Assembly (NCBI GenBank): GCA_965206195.1 | Contig: CBDBIZ010000011.1 | Span: forward strand, 1,426,001-1,490,000 | Reading direction: 5' to 3' | DNA from: JAAOIF01 sp965206195 | Lineage (GTDB): Bacteria > Pseudomonadota > Gammaproteobacteria > PS1 > Pseudothioglobaceae | Length of the DNA: 64,000 nt | Shown here: positions 27,169 through 37,253 of the stretch, piece after piece | Layout of the letters: each line of letters starts with the position of its first letter | Numbering within the stretch: position 1 is the first letter of the stretch | The notes under the pieces: model-generated | What the model was told of the DNA's origin: nothing | What the model saw: the letters and a program-made list of their open reading frames with translations, nothing else | The model's database searches: none | Position numbers and translations under genes: made by a program

Positions 27169-27424
27169 ATTGAGAAATTTTAATATCACTAACTGGCTTG
27201 GCGCGACAGGCTAAAATTTCCCCTTGTGACAATGGTACTAAGCAGTCTTGGTGGATAACATCACCACTTAACAATTGCAAGACACAACTGCCACAATGCC
27301 CTTGTCGGCAAGAATGATTGATTAAAATGCTGTGTGCCTCTAGCTCGGTTAAAATGGATTGATCTCCATATACGTATAGAGTTTCTGTTTTGTTATTTAT
27401 GTTATCAACTTCAATTTTAAACAC
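27158..27424 (-). CDS. yfaE: 2Fe-2S ferredoxin, NrdB cofactor maintenance (YfaE-like)
   Basis: Plant-type 2Fe-2S ferredoxin of 88 residues with cluster ligands in CRQGHCGSC and a later HQDC. Its position six bases after nrdB and its length match E. coli YfaE (84 residues), which supplies electrons to regenerate the diferric-tyrosyl radical of NrdB. Third gene of the nrdA-nrdB-yfaE unit. Confidence 0.9.
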   Translation of the reverse strand: MFKIEVDNINNKTETLYVYGDQSILTELEAHSILINHSCRQGHCGSCVLQLLSGDVIHQDCLVPLSQGEILACRAKPVSDIKISQFKI

Positions 27425-27430
27425 AAAATT

Positions 27431-28567
27431 TTAGAGTTTAAAATCGCCAAAATCAGCATCAGTTGCATCTAAAGTGTTATCAATTGCACTGACTAAATAA
27501 GAAGTAATTTCTGTCTCCTGTGGAGCGACTTGCACATTATCAGAATCTAACCAATGGTTAATCCACGGCAAGGGGTTGGTGCATTTTTCAAAAATCGGGC
27601 TTAACCCCAGTGCGTTCATACGTATATTAGTAATGTATTCTAAATATTGTTTTAATATATCGGCATTTAACCCAATCATTGAACCATCGCGAAACAAGTA
27701 CTCAGCCCAGTCTTTTTCTTGCTCACAAGCCTCTTTAAACATTGTAATTACATCAGGTTCGCACTGTTTAGCAATTTTTTCCATATCAGGGTCGTCTTTA
27801 CCATCTCGCATCAGGTTTAGCATATGTTGCGTACCAGTTAAATGCAGAGCTTCATCACGTGCAATCATCTTAATAATTTTGGCATTACCTTCCATTACCC
27901 TACGCTCGGCAAAGGCAAAAGAGCAAGCAAAACTCACGTAAAAACGCACAGCTTCAAGAATATTAACCGACATCAAAGTTAAGTATAATTTTTTCTTGAG
28001 ACAATATAAATCAACATCAGCCTTTTGTCCCTTTACTGATAGTTTCCCTATGCCGTGCAGTAAATAAGCCTGCGTACATTTAATCAGCTCATTGTAATTT
28101 TTAGACACACTTTCAGCGCGCTGAATGATTTCATCGGTTTTCATAATATCATCAAATACCACACCGGGTTCATTCACAATGGCACGAATAATATGGGTAT
28201 AAGAGCGCGAATGAATGGTTTCTGAAAAACTCCAAGTTTCAATCCAATTTTCCAACTCTGGCAATGATACAATCGGCAAAAAGGCAATATTAGGGCTTCT
28301 GCCTTGCACTGAATCAAGCAGAATTTGATATTGCAGATTAGAGATAAAAATATGCTTTTCGTTTGGCAGTAATTTAGCAAAATCCATTTTGTCTTTAGAA
28401 ACATCAATTTCTTCAGGCCGCCAAAAAAAAGACAGTTGTTTTTCAGTAAGTTTTTCAAATAACTCAAATTTTTGTTTGTCAAAACGCGCTACATTAACAC
28501 TGTCACCAAAGAACATTGGCTGTATCAAAGTATCGCTGATAGTTTTACTAAAAATACTATAAGACAT
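27431..28567 (-). CDS. nrdB: Ribonucleoside-diphosphate reductase class Ia, beta subunit
   Basis: Radical-generating subunit that pairs with NrdA to make deoxynucleotides aerobically. The 378-residue protein (E. coli 376) has the iron-ligand and radical region FSETIHSRSYTHIIRA with the radical tyrosine in HSRSYTH, and RDEALHLTGTQH for the second half of the di-iron site. It lies eight bases after nrdA. Confidence 0.97.
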   Translation of the reverse strand: MSYSIFSKTISDTLIQPMFFGDSVNVARFDKQKFELFEKLTEKQLSFFWRPEEIDVSKDKMDFAKLLPNEKHIFISNLQYQILLDSVQGRSPNIAFLPIVSLPELENWIETWSFSETIHSRSYTHIIRAIVNEPGVVFDDIMKTDEIIQRAESVSKNYNELIKCTQAYLLHGIGKLSVKGQKADVDLYCLKKKLYLTLMSVNILEAVRFYVSFACSFAFAERRVMEGNAKIIKMIARDEALHLTGTQHMLNLMRDGKDDPDMEKIAKQCEPDVITMFKEACEQEKDWAEYLFRDGSMIGLNADILKQYLEYITNIRMNALGLSPIFEKCTNPLPWINHWLDSDNVQVAPQETEITSYLVSAIDNTLDATDADFGDFKL

Positions 28568-28575
28568 AATTTTCC

Positions 28576-30855
28576 TTATAATTTACAAACGCCATCAGTG
28601 CAGTCATTATTAGCATCGCCTTTTTGAGCTATATCTTCGCCACCACCATCACGCGTAGTGTGGTAATACAAAGTTTTAATGCCGTACTTATAGGCTTTAA
28701 GTAAGTCCATTAAAAGTAATTTCATTGGCACTTTATTTCCTTCAAATTTAGAGGGGTCATAATGGGTGTTAGTACTGATTGCTTGGTCAACAAACTTTTG
28801 CATAATTGCACATAACTGCAAATACCCTTCGTTATTCTTAATATCCCAAAGTAGCTCGTATTGGTGTTTCAGTGCTTCATAATCAGGCACAATTTGTTTG
28901 AGTATGCCATCTTTGGATTGTTTAATAGAAACAAAACCACGTGGAGGTTCAATGCCATTGGTGGAGTTGGAAATTTGCGATGAACTCTCACAAGGCATTA
29001 GTGCGGTTAGTGTTGAGTTTCTTAGTCCTGTTGTGATAATTTTTTGGCGTAAATCGTCCCAATCCAGTTGTAGCCTACAATCGCAAAAACCATCCACGTC
29101 CTTTTTATAGGTATCTATTGGCATTTTTCCTTGTGCATACAAGGTTTCATCAAAACTAGGACATTTGTCAAATTCATTTGCCAGCGTATTAGAAGCCTTA
29201 AGTGCATAATATTGCAGGGCTTCAAAGGTTTTGTGAACTAGTTGATTGCCTGATCCGTCAGAATATTTGACCTTATTTTTAGCCAAATAATAAGCCAAAT
29301 TGGTAACACCAATACCTAACGTACGCCGATTCATGCTTGCTGATTTTGCAGCTTTAATGGGGTAGTCTTGATAATCCAATAAAGAATCTAGTGCTCTTAC
29401 AATAATATCGGTAATATCTTCTAGCTCATCCAAACTCTTAAGTGCGCCGAGATTAACCGCAGAAAGTGTGCATAATGCCACTTCACCATTTGCATCTTGT
29501 ACTGAATAAAGCGCCTTGGTGGGTAGGGTAATTTCCATACATAAATTAGATTGACGTACAGGTGCTTGTTTTGCATCAAAAGCACCATGAGTGTTGCAAT
29601 GGTCCACATTTTGCAAATAAATACGCCCAGTATTGGCACGTTCTTGCATGAATTTAGCAAACAAATCTCTAGCTTTAATGGTTTTTTTTCTAATGCTTGT
29701 GTCTTGTTCATACTGCTCATACAGGCGTTGAAATTCATCTTGATCGGCAAAAAATGCCTCATATAAGCCTGGCACATCATGCGGTGAAAACAGTGTAATA
29801 TCGCCGTCTTTTAAAAAACGCTGGTACATCAAAGCATTAAACTGTACGCCATAATCCAAGTGGCGAATACGATTTTCATCTGTACCAGTATTATTTTTAA
29901 GCACCAACAAGCTGTCAATTTCTAAATGCCAAAGTGGATAGAATAAAGTGGCAGCACCACCACGCACACCACCTTGGGAGCAGGACTTAACCGCTGTATG
30001 GAAATGTTTATAAAATGGAATACACCCTGTATGGGTTGCCTCACCGCCGCGAATCGGGCTGCCGATAGCACGAATTTTACCAGCGTTAATACCAATGCCT
30101 GCTCGTTGGGAGACGTATTTAACAATCGCCCCAGCTGTAGCACTAATTGAATCCAAGTCATCATCAGCTTCGATTAATACGCAAGAAGAAAATTGACGAG
30201 TAGGGGTGCGCACACCTGCCATAATCGGTGTTGGCAATGAAATTTTAAATAAGGAGACGGCATCATAGAAACGTTTAACAATATCCATTCGCGCTTTAGT
30301 TTGATATTCTTGAAATAAACACATACCTACTAACATATAGAGCTGTTGAGGTGATTCATAAATATCGCCTGTTACTCGGTTTTGCACCAAATATTTTCCC
30401 TCTAATTGTTTAACTGCGGCATATGAAAATCGCATATCACGCCAGTGGTCAATGTAGGCATCTAAGGTGTTAATTTCATCTGGCGTGTATTTGTTAAGAA
30501 TGTCTTTGTCATAAATGTCCAAATTGGTAAATTTTTCAATATGCTGTAATAATGGCGGCGGGGTGAAAGATTGAAATGCCTTTTTACGTAGATGGAAAAT
30601 CGCCAAACGCGCTGCTAAATATTGATAATCAGGCGCATCGATGGAAATTAAATCAGCAGCTGATTTGATAATGGTTTCGTGAATATCTTCAGTTTTAATG
30701 CCATCAAAAAACGCCAGTTGGGCATTAATCTCAACTTGAGAAACACTAACGCCGGTTAAATCTTGGGAAGCCCAGTGTATAACGCGGTGGATTTTCTCCA
30801 TGTCAATCGACTCTTTTTTGCCATTGCGTTTGGTTACTTGAATATTTTGGTTCAT
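28576..30855 (-). CDS. nrdA: Ribonucleoside-diphosphate reductase class Ia, alpha subunit
   Basis: Catalytic subunit of aerobic class Ia ribonucleotide reductase. The 759 residues comprise an N-terminal ATP-cone (VTKRNGKKESIDMEKIHRV), the ten-stranded barrel with cysteines in RQFSSCVLIEAD and ALCTLSAVNLGALKS, MPCESSSQISN, and the C-terminal shuttle pair NDCTDGVCKL. The ATP-cone implies dATP feedback inhibition. A pair of candidate NrdR boxes lies 32-78 bases upstream of its start. Confidence 0.97.
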   Translation of the reverse strand: MNQNIQVTKRNGKKESIDMEKIHRVIHWASQDLTGVSVSQVEINAQLAFFDGIKTEDIHETIIKSAADLISIDAPDYQYLAARLAIFHLRKKAFQSFTPPPLLQHIEKFTNLDIYDKDILNKYTPDEINTLDAYIDHWRDMRFSYAAVKQLEGKYLVQNRVTGDIYESPQQLYMLVGMCLFQEYQTKARMDIVKRFYDAVSLFKISLPTPIMAGVRTPTRQFSSCVLIEADDDLDSISATAGAIVKYVSQRAGIGINAGKIRAIGSPIRGGEATHTGCIPFYKHFHTAVKSCSQGGVRGGAATLFYPLWHLEIDSLLVLKNNTGTDENRIRHLDYGVQFNALMYQRFLKDGDITLFSPHDVPGLYEAFFADQDEFQRLYEQYEQDTSIRKKTIKARDLFAKFMQERANTGRIYLQNVDHCNTHGAFDAKQAPVRQSNLCMEITLPTKALYSVQDANGEVALCTLSAVNLGALKSLDELEDITDIIVRALDSLLDYQDYPIKAAKSASMNRRTLGIGVTNLAYYLAKNKVKYSDGSGNQLVHKTFEALQYYALKASNTLANEFDKCPSFDETLYAQGKMPIDTYKKDVDGFCDCRLQLDWDDLRQKIITTGLRNSTLTALMPCESSSQISNSTNGIEPPRGFVSIKQSKDGILKQIVPDYEALKHQYELLWDIKNNEGYLQLCAIMQKFVDQAISTNTHYDPSKFEGNKVPMKLLLMDLLKAYKYGIKTLYYHTTRDGGGEDIAQKGDANNDCTDGVCKL

Positions 30856-30886
30856 TATCTTCTTTGTTAAATAAACGCCCTATTAG

Positions 30887-30933
30887 GCACTACATACAGT
30901 TATAAAAAGTTAATGATGACTAAATATAGTGTA
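30887..30933 (-). promoter_or_regulatory. Candidate tandem NrdR boxes upstream of nrdA
   Basis: Two 16-base sites, 30887-30902 and 30918-30933, read on the minus strand as TAACTGTATGTAGTGC and TACACTATATTTAGTC. Both resemble the NrdR consensus ACACWATATATWGTGT, and their start-to-start spacing is 31 bases, the roughly three-turn spacing typical of NrdR box pairs. They sit just upstream of nrdA. nrdR itself is not in the window. Confidence 0.65.
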
Positions 30934-31059
30934 TTTTTCATCAGTTTGCAAGGATAAATTGTCGCACTTTTTGCCTAATATGCCTTAAGTCTTGATGACA
31001 CAAGGGATTGTGAGGTTTAAAAAAGTCAAATAAATTTTAAACAAAAAACACCACTATTT

Positions 31060-32565
31060 TTAGTTTAATGCTCTTTTCAATATTTTTCCAATATTCGATT
31101 TTGGCAATGTATCAATCCATTCAATGGTTTGAGGAATTTTATAATGGGTTAAATGTTCTTTACAGTAGCTAATGAGTGCTTTTTTTTGCAATGTTGAGCC
31201 GGGTTTTTTGACCACAAAGGCTTTGATAGATTGACCACTGGTTTTATTTTTAATACCAATACAAGCTGATTCAATCACTGCAGGATGTTGGTTGAGAACG
31301 CATTCAATATCGCAGGGATAGACGTTAAAACCTGAAACGATAATCATATCTTTAGCACGATCAACAATAAACACTCGACCTTGATTGTCAACATAGCCTA
31401 TATCGCCGCTGAGAAAATAACCATTGTTGGTAAATACTTGTTGGTTTGGCTCTTTTTGGTGCCAATATCCATCCATCACTTGTGGGCCTTTGATGCCTAT
31501 TTCTCCTATTTCACCTGTTTTGACTGGTTTAAATGAGGTGTCAAAAATTTCAATTTGAGTATTAAGCAAAGGCTTGCCAACAGATCCGCTAAATTTAGCT
31601 ATGGTATAGCTTTCAGCGCTAACAACAGGCGAGCATTCGGTTAGTCCATAACCTTGTATAATAGGTTTTCCAGTCGTCGTCTGCCATGCGTCCGAGACGG
31701 TTTTATCAAGCGACATTCCGCCTGAAATAGCCACTTTAAGAGGTGACCAATTTAATTGTTTGAAATACTGATGCCTAACCAATACGCTAAACAAGGTATT
31801 AACACCAGTGATGACATTAACGCTATATTTTTTAAGCGGGGTGATAAGTTGTTTGATTTTCTGCGGATTAAGCACCAAAATATTACTACCTTTAATATGG
31901 ATAAATAATAAACAATTGACGGTGAGTGCAAAAATATGATAAAGCGGCAATGCAGTTAAAATTGAACTATTGGCATTGATACTTTTAGGCAGCCAGACCT
32001 CTAATTGATTGATATTAGCCAGTATATTTTCATGCTTTAGGATAGCAGCTTTTAATACACCGCTGGTGCCACCAGTATATTGTAATAAAGCTATTTTATT
32101 GTAAAATGTTTTGCTGTTTTCTGCTGTCGTTGCTACGCCTTTGGATAATATTTCAGCAAGGTCTATGTGTTTAATATGATCCCTATCAGATAGTTTGATT
32201 TTGTATTTAATATGAGTTAAGAGGTTAATCAAGTAGGCTTTTAGTTTGGGCTGAAAATCGCCAATTTCAACACTAATCACGGTTTTTATTTGAGTCTGGT
32301 CAATAACAGCAGATAGAGTTTTGTAAAATATTTTGGCGATGATAATGGTTTCAATTTTTGCATCTAAACATTCTTTTAACAACTCATCACTGGTAAACAA
32401 AGGGTTAATTAGTACAACTGTTTTATCGCTGTACCAAGCACCAAATAAGCTGACTGGGAAACTTAGTAGATTAGGCAGCATAATCGCCATTACATCAGCC
32501 TGAGTATGTTTAGATAAATAGTTCGATAATGTTAAACTATGGCGCTGTAGTTGCTCATAAGTCAT
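31060..32565 (-). CDS. Long-chain fatty acid-CoA ligase (AMP-forming)
   Basis: Activates free fatty acids to acyl-CoA, the entry step of beta-oxidation. The first ATG gives 501 residues with the adenylate-forming motifs LLQYTGGTSG (P-loop), GYGLTECSPV, YLSGDIGYVDNQG, VSGFNVYPCDIE and the terminal SNIGKIL lysine. The family's usual 530-560 residues and the homologous-looking stretch just upstream (NHTAFIGLGNV) indicate that the true start is at 32658, where the codon is now ATA, overlapping the patatin stop and seven bases after GGAG; the product would then have 532 residues. Closest by pattern to FadD. It ends the lipid-degradation block. Confidence 0.87.
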   Translation of the reverse strand: MTYEQLQRHSLTLSNYLSKHTQADVMAIMLPNLLSFPVSLFGAWYSDKTVVLINPLFTSDELLKECLDAKIETIIIAKIFYKTLSAVIDQTQIKTVISVEIGDFQPKLKAYLINLLTHIKYKIKLSDRDHIKHIDLAEILSKGVATTAENSKTFYNKIALLQYTGGTSGVLKAAILKHENILANINQLEVWLPKSINANSSILTALPLYHIFALTVNCLLFIHIKGSNILVLNPQKIKQLITPLKKYSVNVITGVNTLFSVLVRHQYFKQLNWSPLKVAISGGMSLDKTVSDAWQTTTGKPIIQGYGLTECSPVVSAESYTIAKFSGSVGKPLLNTQIEIFDTSFKPVKTGEIGEIGIKGPQVMDGYWHQKEPNQQVFTNNGYFLSGDIGYVDNQGRVFIVDRAKDMIIVSGFNVYPCDIECVLNQHPAVIESACIGIKNKTSGQSIKAFVVKKPGSTLQKKALISYCKEHLTHYKIPQTIEWIDTLPKSNIGKILKRALN

Positions 32566-32654
32566 AACATTTCCTAGCCCAATAAACGCTGTATGATTGG
32601 GTTTATCAATAAACGCATCATCTAATAATTGGGTTAAATGTGTCCGATTAGATT

Positions 32655-33692
32655 TTATGGTTTAACTCCGCATTTAACTAAACGTTTGGCAAAGGCATTT
32701 AATTCAACCTGATTATCAAGGATAGCTTGCTGTGCCAATTCAGATAAAAATTTCAAATAATCATCATCACTATTGTCAAGTTTGGCATTATGTGTATCGT
32801 CTATGATGGGATTAATTCTGAAATAGTTATTATTATCGCAATATACTGCTGCTAATTCATAGCTTGATTCGTTTGCCAAAGCAGTGGCAATCAAATGACT
32901 GCCTGGGTCGCGCCATTCAACCGCACCCCAATGCTTAATATCATTGCATTTGAGTAGTGTATTTTGTTTGCCTGTCCCTAGGGAAAGTACCAAGGTATTT
33001 TTTGACAATAGGCTCTTGTTTAACTGCCTAAATTCTGCATAAGCACACAGAGCTGGGTTAATCGCGAATATACCACCATCAACAAAACAATTTTTGAGTT
33101 TTTTGTTAACTGTTTGAATTTCAGCTGGGGGAAAATAAGTAATAGCTGCGGTGGCAGCAAGCAAAACATCTCTTAAATAATAATTGTGAGCGTTATTGTT
33201 GCGTGCTTTGCTTTGGCGAAAAAAATAGTTTTTACCTAATGTTAGATTGTAGGCAGGAATCAGGCAGGGTTTAAGCAAGTATTTTAGCTCGCAATCAGTA
33301 AAATAGTTGGTGTAAACAAATTTTGCATCTTTAGGGCTGTATTTGACATCTAACAACCCAGAAACAGACTTAATATTATCTATAAAAGAAGATTGGAATA
33401 TAATCTTAGCACTGTCTAAATACATGTCAACAATATTTGCGGCACTATATTTAGGTCTGCCATTTTTATCTGGCATCAACAAGCCAGCTACAATTAAACC
33501 GCCCGTTGAAGTGCCTGAGAATAAATCAAAATAATCAACCAATCTGGCTTTTTTATTGTCACTTAATTGCTGTATTTTTTGTTCTAAATAAGACAAAACG
33601 ACCGCAGGGATAATGCCTCTAACACCACCACCATCAATTGCAAGAATACGTGTATGAATACTCGGTTTTTTATTGACAATTCTCGAAAACAC
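32655..33692 (-). CDS. Patatin-like phospholipase / acyl hydrolase
   Basis: Predicted lipid acyl hydrolase with a Ser-Asp dyad. Motifs are the oxyanion loop DGGGVRGI near the N-terminus, the nucleophile serine in FSGTSTGG and the aspartate in VDGGIFAINP. Start set at GTG 33692, behind GGGAG and overlapping the thiolase gene by 23 bases; an ATG at 33716 would give eight more residues. The protein has 345 residues and no evident signal peptide, so it acts inside the cell unless exported by another route. Between thiolase and acyl-CoA ligase genes it probably releases fatty acids for the pathway. Confidence 0.88.
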   Translation of the reverse strand: MFSRIVNKKPSIHTRILAIDGGGVRGIIPAVVLSYLEQKIQQLSDNKKARLVDYFDLFSGTSTGGLIVAGLLMPDKNGRPKYSAANIVDMYLDSAKIIFQSSFIDNIKSVSGLLDVKYSPKDAKFVYTNYFTDCELKYLLKPCLIPAYNLTLGKNYFFRQSKARNNNAHNYYLRDVLLAATAAITYFPPAEIQTVNKKLKNCFVDGGIFAINPALCAYAEFRQLNKSLLSKNTLVLSLGTGKQNTLLKCNDIKHWGAVEWRDPGSHLIATALANESSYELAAVYCDNNNYFRINPIIDDTHNAKLDNSDDDYLKFLSELAQQAILDNQVELNAFAKRLVKCGVKP

Positions 33693-34854
33693 CTGCTGCT
33701 CCCATACCACTGCCAATACACATAGTTACCATACCGTAACGTGTATTAGTTCTGTTTAAATGATGTAATAATGTTGCTACCTTGATGCTACCAGTTGCCC
33801 CTAGCGGATGCCCAGTTGCAATGGCACCTCCAAGCGGATTGACAATCTCTGGGTTTAAACCAAGTGTTTCTATAACTGCCAGACTTTGTGCTGCAAAAGC
33901 CTCGTTTAACTCGATATGACCTATATCATCTTGCATTAATTTACATTGTTTTAACACTTTTGGAATGGCCAAAACAGGACCAATACCCATAATTTTTGGA
34001 TTAACCCCACTAACTGCAAAACTTATAAATTTTGCCATAGGCGTAAGATTAAACAGTTTAAGTGCTTTTTCACTACATAGCAATACCGCAGCCGCGCCAT
34101 CACTCATTTGTGAGCTATTGCCAGCGGTAACTGACCCTTGCACATGAAATGCGCCTTTGAGTTTTGATAATTTCTCAATTGAAGTGTCAAACCGAACGCC
34201 TTCATCCTGAGAAATAACCGTTGTATTTTCTTTAACGGTATTGCTTTTTAAATCATATTTTTTTTCAGTAATGGTATAGGGTTTAATTTCTATTTTGAAG
34301 TAATCTTTGTTTATCGCGTTAATAACTTTTTGATGAGATGCAAAAGCAAACATATCTTGTGCTGCTCGATCAATGTTATATTTTTTTACCACTTGCTCGG
34401 CTGTAGTGCCCATACCGTAAGCAATGCCTAAGTTATCTTCATTAAACACTTTAATATTAAAAGCAGGGTGATGGCCAGTCATTGGAATCATACTCATAGA
34501 CTCAACACCGCCAGCAATCATGATATCTGACTCACCCAAACGAATACGATCTGCCGCATAGGCAATGGATTGCAAGCCTGAAGCACAAAAACGATTAACC
34601 GTAACTCCAGACACTGAATCAGGATACCCAGCAAGTAAGGATGAGATTCTGGCGATATTAAGTCCTTGTTCTGCTTCTGGCATTGCACAGCCAATAATTA
34701 CATCATCAATCATACTAGGATCAACACTAGCGTTGTTTACTAGCAGTTGAGCTAGAATAAAACTTAATAAATCATCAGGACGTACATTTTTAAATGCACC
34801 ACCTGCTTTACCGACTGGTGTTCTAATTGCACTTACAATATAGCAATCTTGCAT
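33670..34854 (-). CDS. fadA: Acetyl-CoA acyltransferase (thiolase, FadA type)
   Basis: Cleaves 3-ketoacyl-CoA to acetyl-CoA and a shortened acyl-CoA. The 394-residue protein has the acylation cysteine in NRFCASGLQS near residue 90, GGVESMS, NEAFAAQS, the GHPLGATG histidine and the second cysteine in MCIGSGMGAAG. Its ATG lies two bases after the fadN-type stop, behind GAGG, suggesting translational coupling to the upstream multifunctional enzyme. Confidence 0.94.
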   Translation of the reverse strand: MQDCYIVSAIRTPVGKAGGAFKNVRPDDLLSFILAQLLVNNASVDPSMIDDVIIGCAMPEAEQGLNIARISSLLAGYPDSVSGVTVNRFCASGLQSIAYAADRIRLGESDIMIAGGVESMSMIPMTGHHPAFNIKVFNEDNLGIAYGMGTTAEQVVKKYNIDRAAQDMFAFASHQKVINAINKDYFKIEIKPYTITEKKYDLKSNTVKENTTVISQDEGVRFDTSIEKLSKLKGAFHVQGSVTAGNSSQMSDGAAAVLLCSEKALKLFNLTPMAKFISFAVSGVNPKIMGIGPVLAIPKVLKQCKLMQDDIGHIELNEAFAAQSLAVIETLGLNPEIVNPLGGAIATGHPLGATGSIKVATLLHHLNRTNTRYGMVTMCIGSGMGAAGVFENCQ

Positions 34855-34856
34855 TT

Positions 34857-37253
34857 TTAATTCCTCAGTGGTTTGTGTTTGGTTAGCATGTGCTCAATTC
34901 GTTTTTGGGTTTTGTCATATTTAAGCAGTTCAATAAAATGTGTTTTTTCCAAATCTAATAAATATTGAGCATCGACCTCAGTATTCGCTGGCAACTCACC
35001 ACCACAAAGCACATTGGCAATTTTTTGTGCAATCAACTCATCATGTTCGGAGATAAAGTCGCCTGTTCTCATATTAGTAAGTTGTGCTAAGATATTGGCT
35101 TTTGCACCTACACCGGCAACTGCAAAAGATTGATCGGGATTTTCAGGTCGATAGTGTGATTCTAGCATTAATTGTGCTTGTTGTTTGGCAGTAGCAAGTA
35201 ACTCTAAACGCTGGGCGACAATCACATCATTATTATCCAGATACCCCATTTCAAGTGCTGATTCAGCACTCTGGGAAACCTTTGCCATGCCAATTTGTTG
35301 AAAATATTGCGACACTATTGGAAAAATATCTTTATTTTGAGCAAGTTTGGCACTACGCCTTGCCATTTCTGTACAACCGCCACCAGCGGGCAACAGCCCA
35401 ACACTTGCTTCAACTAAACCAATATAACTTTCGGTATAAGCTACTCGACGGTCACAATATAATAACATTTCACAACCGCCACCAAGTGCTAAGCCTTCAA
35501 CCGTGGCAATAGTGGGAATTTTGCTATATTTAAGTGCCATTAGAGATTGCTGAAGCCGTTCAATCACCTCATTAATGGGTTTTAAATGTTTAATATTAGG
35601 TAAATTTGGCTTGAATAACTGCCAAGCATTTTTTTTAACGTTAGTAAATAAATTTTCCTGCTCAACCATGCCTAATTTAGCACCTGCAATTATTTCATAC
35701 AAATTAGCACCTGCACAAAATGGAGGACTATCTTGCCATATAATTAAGGCTTTGAAATCTTGCTGAGCAATATCAATAGCTGCTTTAAGCGAATCAATCA
35801 CCTCTAAATTAAGTGTATGGAGTTTAGTTTTTAAGCTAAAAATTGCTATGCCATCATCTTCATGGAAAAAACGTACCGAATTATTTTCAAAAATCACATA
35901 ATCTTGCTCAGGACTGTGTTCACCCATTAAGACAGGGCGATAAGATTGACGCTTATACACTGAATGATTGGAATAGGGTATATAGGTGTTTTTAATGGGT
36001 GAGTAGGCGCCCTTACTAGTATAAAAGTCTGCTAGAGTTTGTAACCATGTTGGTGTTGGCATACGCACGTTGTCTTGAACGAACAATGCTAATGAAGATT
36101 GAACACCATTCGCTTGCCATAGTTCAAAAATACCCATTTCCCAACCAAATCCCCAATGCAGTGCCCAATCAATATCTCTGGCTGAATGGGCGATGCTTTG
36201 GAGATGGTAGGCGCTGTATAAACAAGTGTCTTTGATTACCGAATATAAAAACTGCGATTCAGCATGTTGGTTGTTTTTAAGGGCAGCAATCCAAGTAGAA
36301 TTGTGCGCCTTTAAAATAGATTTAACCGAGTTGTTAATTGTATAATTTGCCTTAGTGTAATCCTGAGTGTCAGGTCGATAAACTTGAATTTCACCCGCTT
36401 GTTTTTGATACAAGCCAATTTTAGTTTTTTCACCTAAAGCGTGCTGTGCTAATAAATTATTTAACCACTTAGGGGTTTTAAAATAATCGTGCCAGGGGTC
36501 ATCAACCAGCATTTCACTAAAACTTTCAAATACATGTTGTAAAATATCCAAACCTACCAAATCAGCCGTTCTAAAACTGGCACTTTTAGGGCGTTTTATC
36601 TTAGTCCCTGTAAGAGCGTCCACTTTATCAAAGCTAAGATTTAATCGTTTAGCATGATGAATACAAGCAGCTATTGAAAAGACACCGATACGATTAGCAA
36701 TAAAACCTGTTTTATTTTTGCTATAAAGCACGTTTTTGCCTAACTCTGAAGTGAAAAAATCCTCTAATTGAGTTAATAATTTAGCATTGGTTTGTTTGGT
36801 TGCAACTAATTCAACTAATGACATATAGCGTGGCGGATTAAAGAAGTGAATCCCACAAAATCGTGTTTGAAAAGTATTTAAGTTTTGCCCAATATCTACA
36901 ACACTTAAACTTGAAGTATTGGTGGCTAAAATCACCGTTTTAGGCAAATATGGCAAAATTTCGTCAAATAAGTCTTGTTTTGCGCACAGATCTTCAATAA
37001 TCGCTTCAATCACCAAATCACACTCGCACAATTGTGCCAAATCATGTTCAAAACATAAAGGGGTAATCCAGGCCTGTTGAATAGGGCGGGTAAGTGCTTT
37101 GGGTTTAAAACTAGGTATTTTGTCAAAATCGTTTTGAATACAGTTTTGATAACCAAATAGCAGGGTAGAGATATTTGCATTGGCAAATACTGCAGCAATC
37201 TGTGCACCCATCACACCGCTGCCTAAAATAGCAACTTGGTTAATTTCTTTCAT
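34857..37253 (-). CDS. fadN: 3-hydroxyacyl-CoA dehydrogenase / enoyl-CoA hydratase, FadN type
   Basis: Two-step beta-oxidation enzyme. Domain order is dehydrogenase first (NAD-binding ILGSGVMGAQIAA at the N-terminus, HFFNPPRYMSLVEL near residue 140, C-terminal dehydrogenase domains to about 430) and crotonase last (VIDSLKAAIDIA, then EGLALGGGCEML near 610 and VGLLPAGGGCTEM). This is the order and size (about 790-800) of Bacillus FadN, opposite to proteobacterial FadB/FadJ. Start set at 37253, eight bases after a GGTGG motif; an ATG two codons upstream (37259) is also possible. Overlaps the end of the fadE gene. Confidence 0.92.
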   Translation of the reverse strand: MKEINQVAILGSGVMGAQIAAVFANANISTLLFGYQNCIQNDFDKIPSFKPKALTRPIQQAWITPLCFEHDLAQLCECDLVIEAIIEDLCAKQDLFDEILPYLPKTVILATNTSSLSVVDIGQNLNTFQTRFCGIHFFNPPRYMSLVELVATKQTNAKLLTQLEDFFTSELGKNVLYSKNKTGFIANRIGVFSIAACIHHAKRLNLSFDKVDALTGTKIKRPKSASFRTADLVGLDILQHVFESFSEMLVDDPWHDYFKTPKWLNNLLAQHALGEKTKIGLYQKQAGEIQVYRPDTQDYTKANYTINNSVKSILKAHNSTWIAALKNNQHAESQFLYSVIKDTCLYSAYHLQSIAHSARDIDWALHWGFGWEMGIFELWQANGVQSSLALFVQDNVRMPTPTWLQTLADFYTSKGAYSPIKNTYIPYSNHSVYKRQSYRPVLMGEHSPEQDYVIFENNSVRFFHEDDGIAIFSLKTKLHTLNLEVIDSLKAAIDIAQQDFKALIIWQDSPPFCAGANLYEIIAGAKLGMVEQENLFTNVKKNAWQLFKPNLPNIKHLKPINEVIERLQQSLMALKYSKIPTIATVEGLALGGGCEMLLYCDRRVAYTESYIGLVEASVGLLPAGGGCTEMARRSAKLAQNKDIFPIVSQYFQQIGMAKVSQSAESALEMGYLDNNDVIVAQRLELLATAKQQAQLMLESHYRPENPDQSFAVAGVGAKANILAQLTNMRTGDFISEHDELIAQKIANVLCGGELPANTEVDAQYLLDLEKTHFIELLKYDKTQKRIEHMLTKHKPLRN

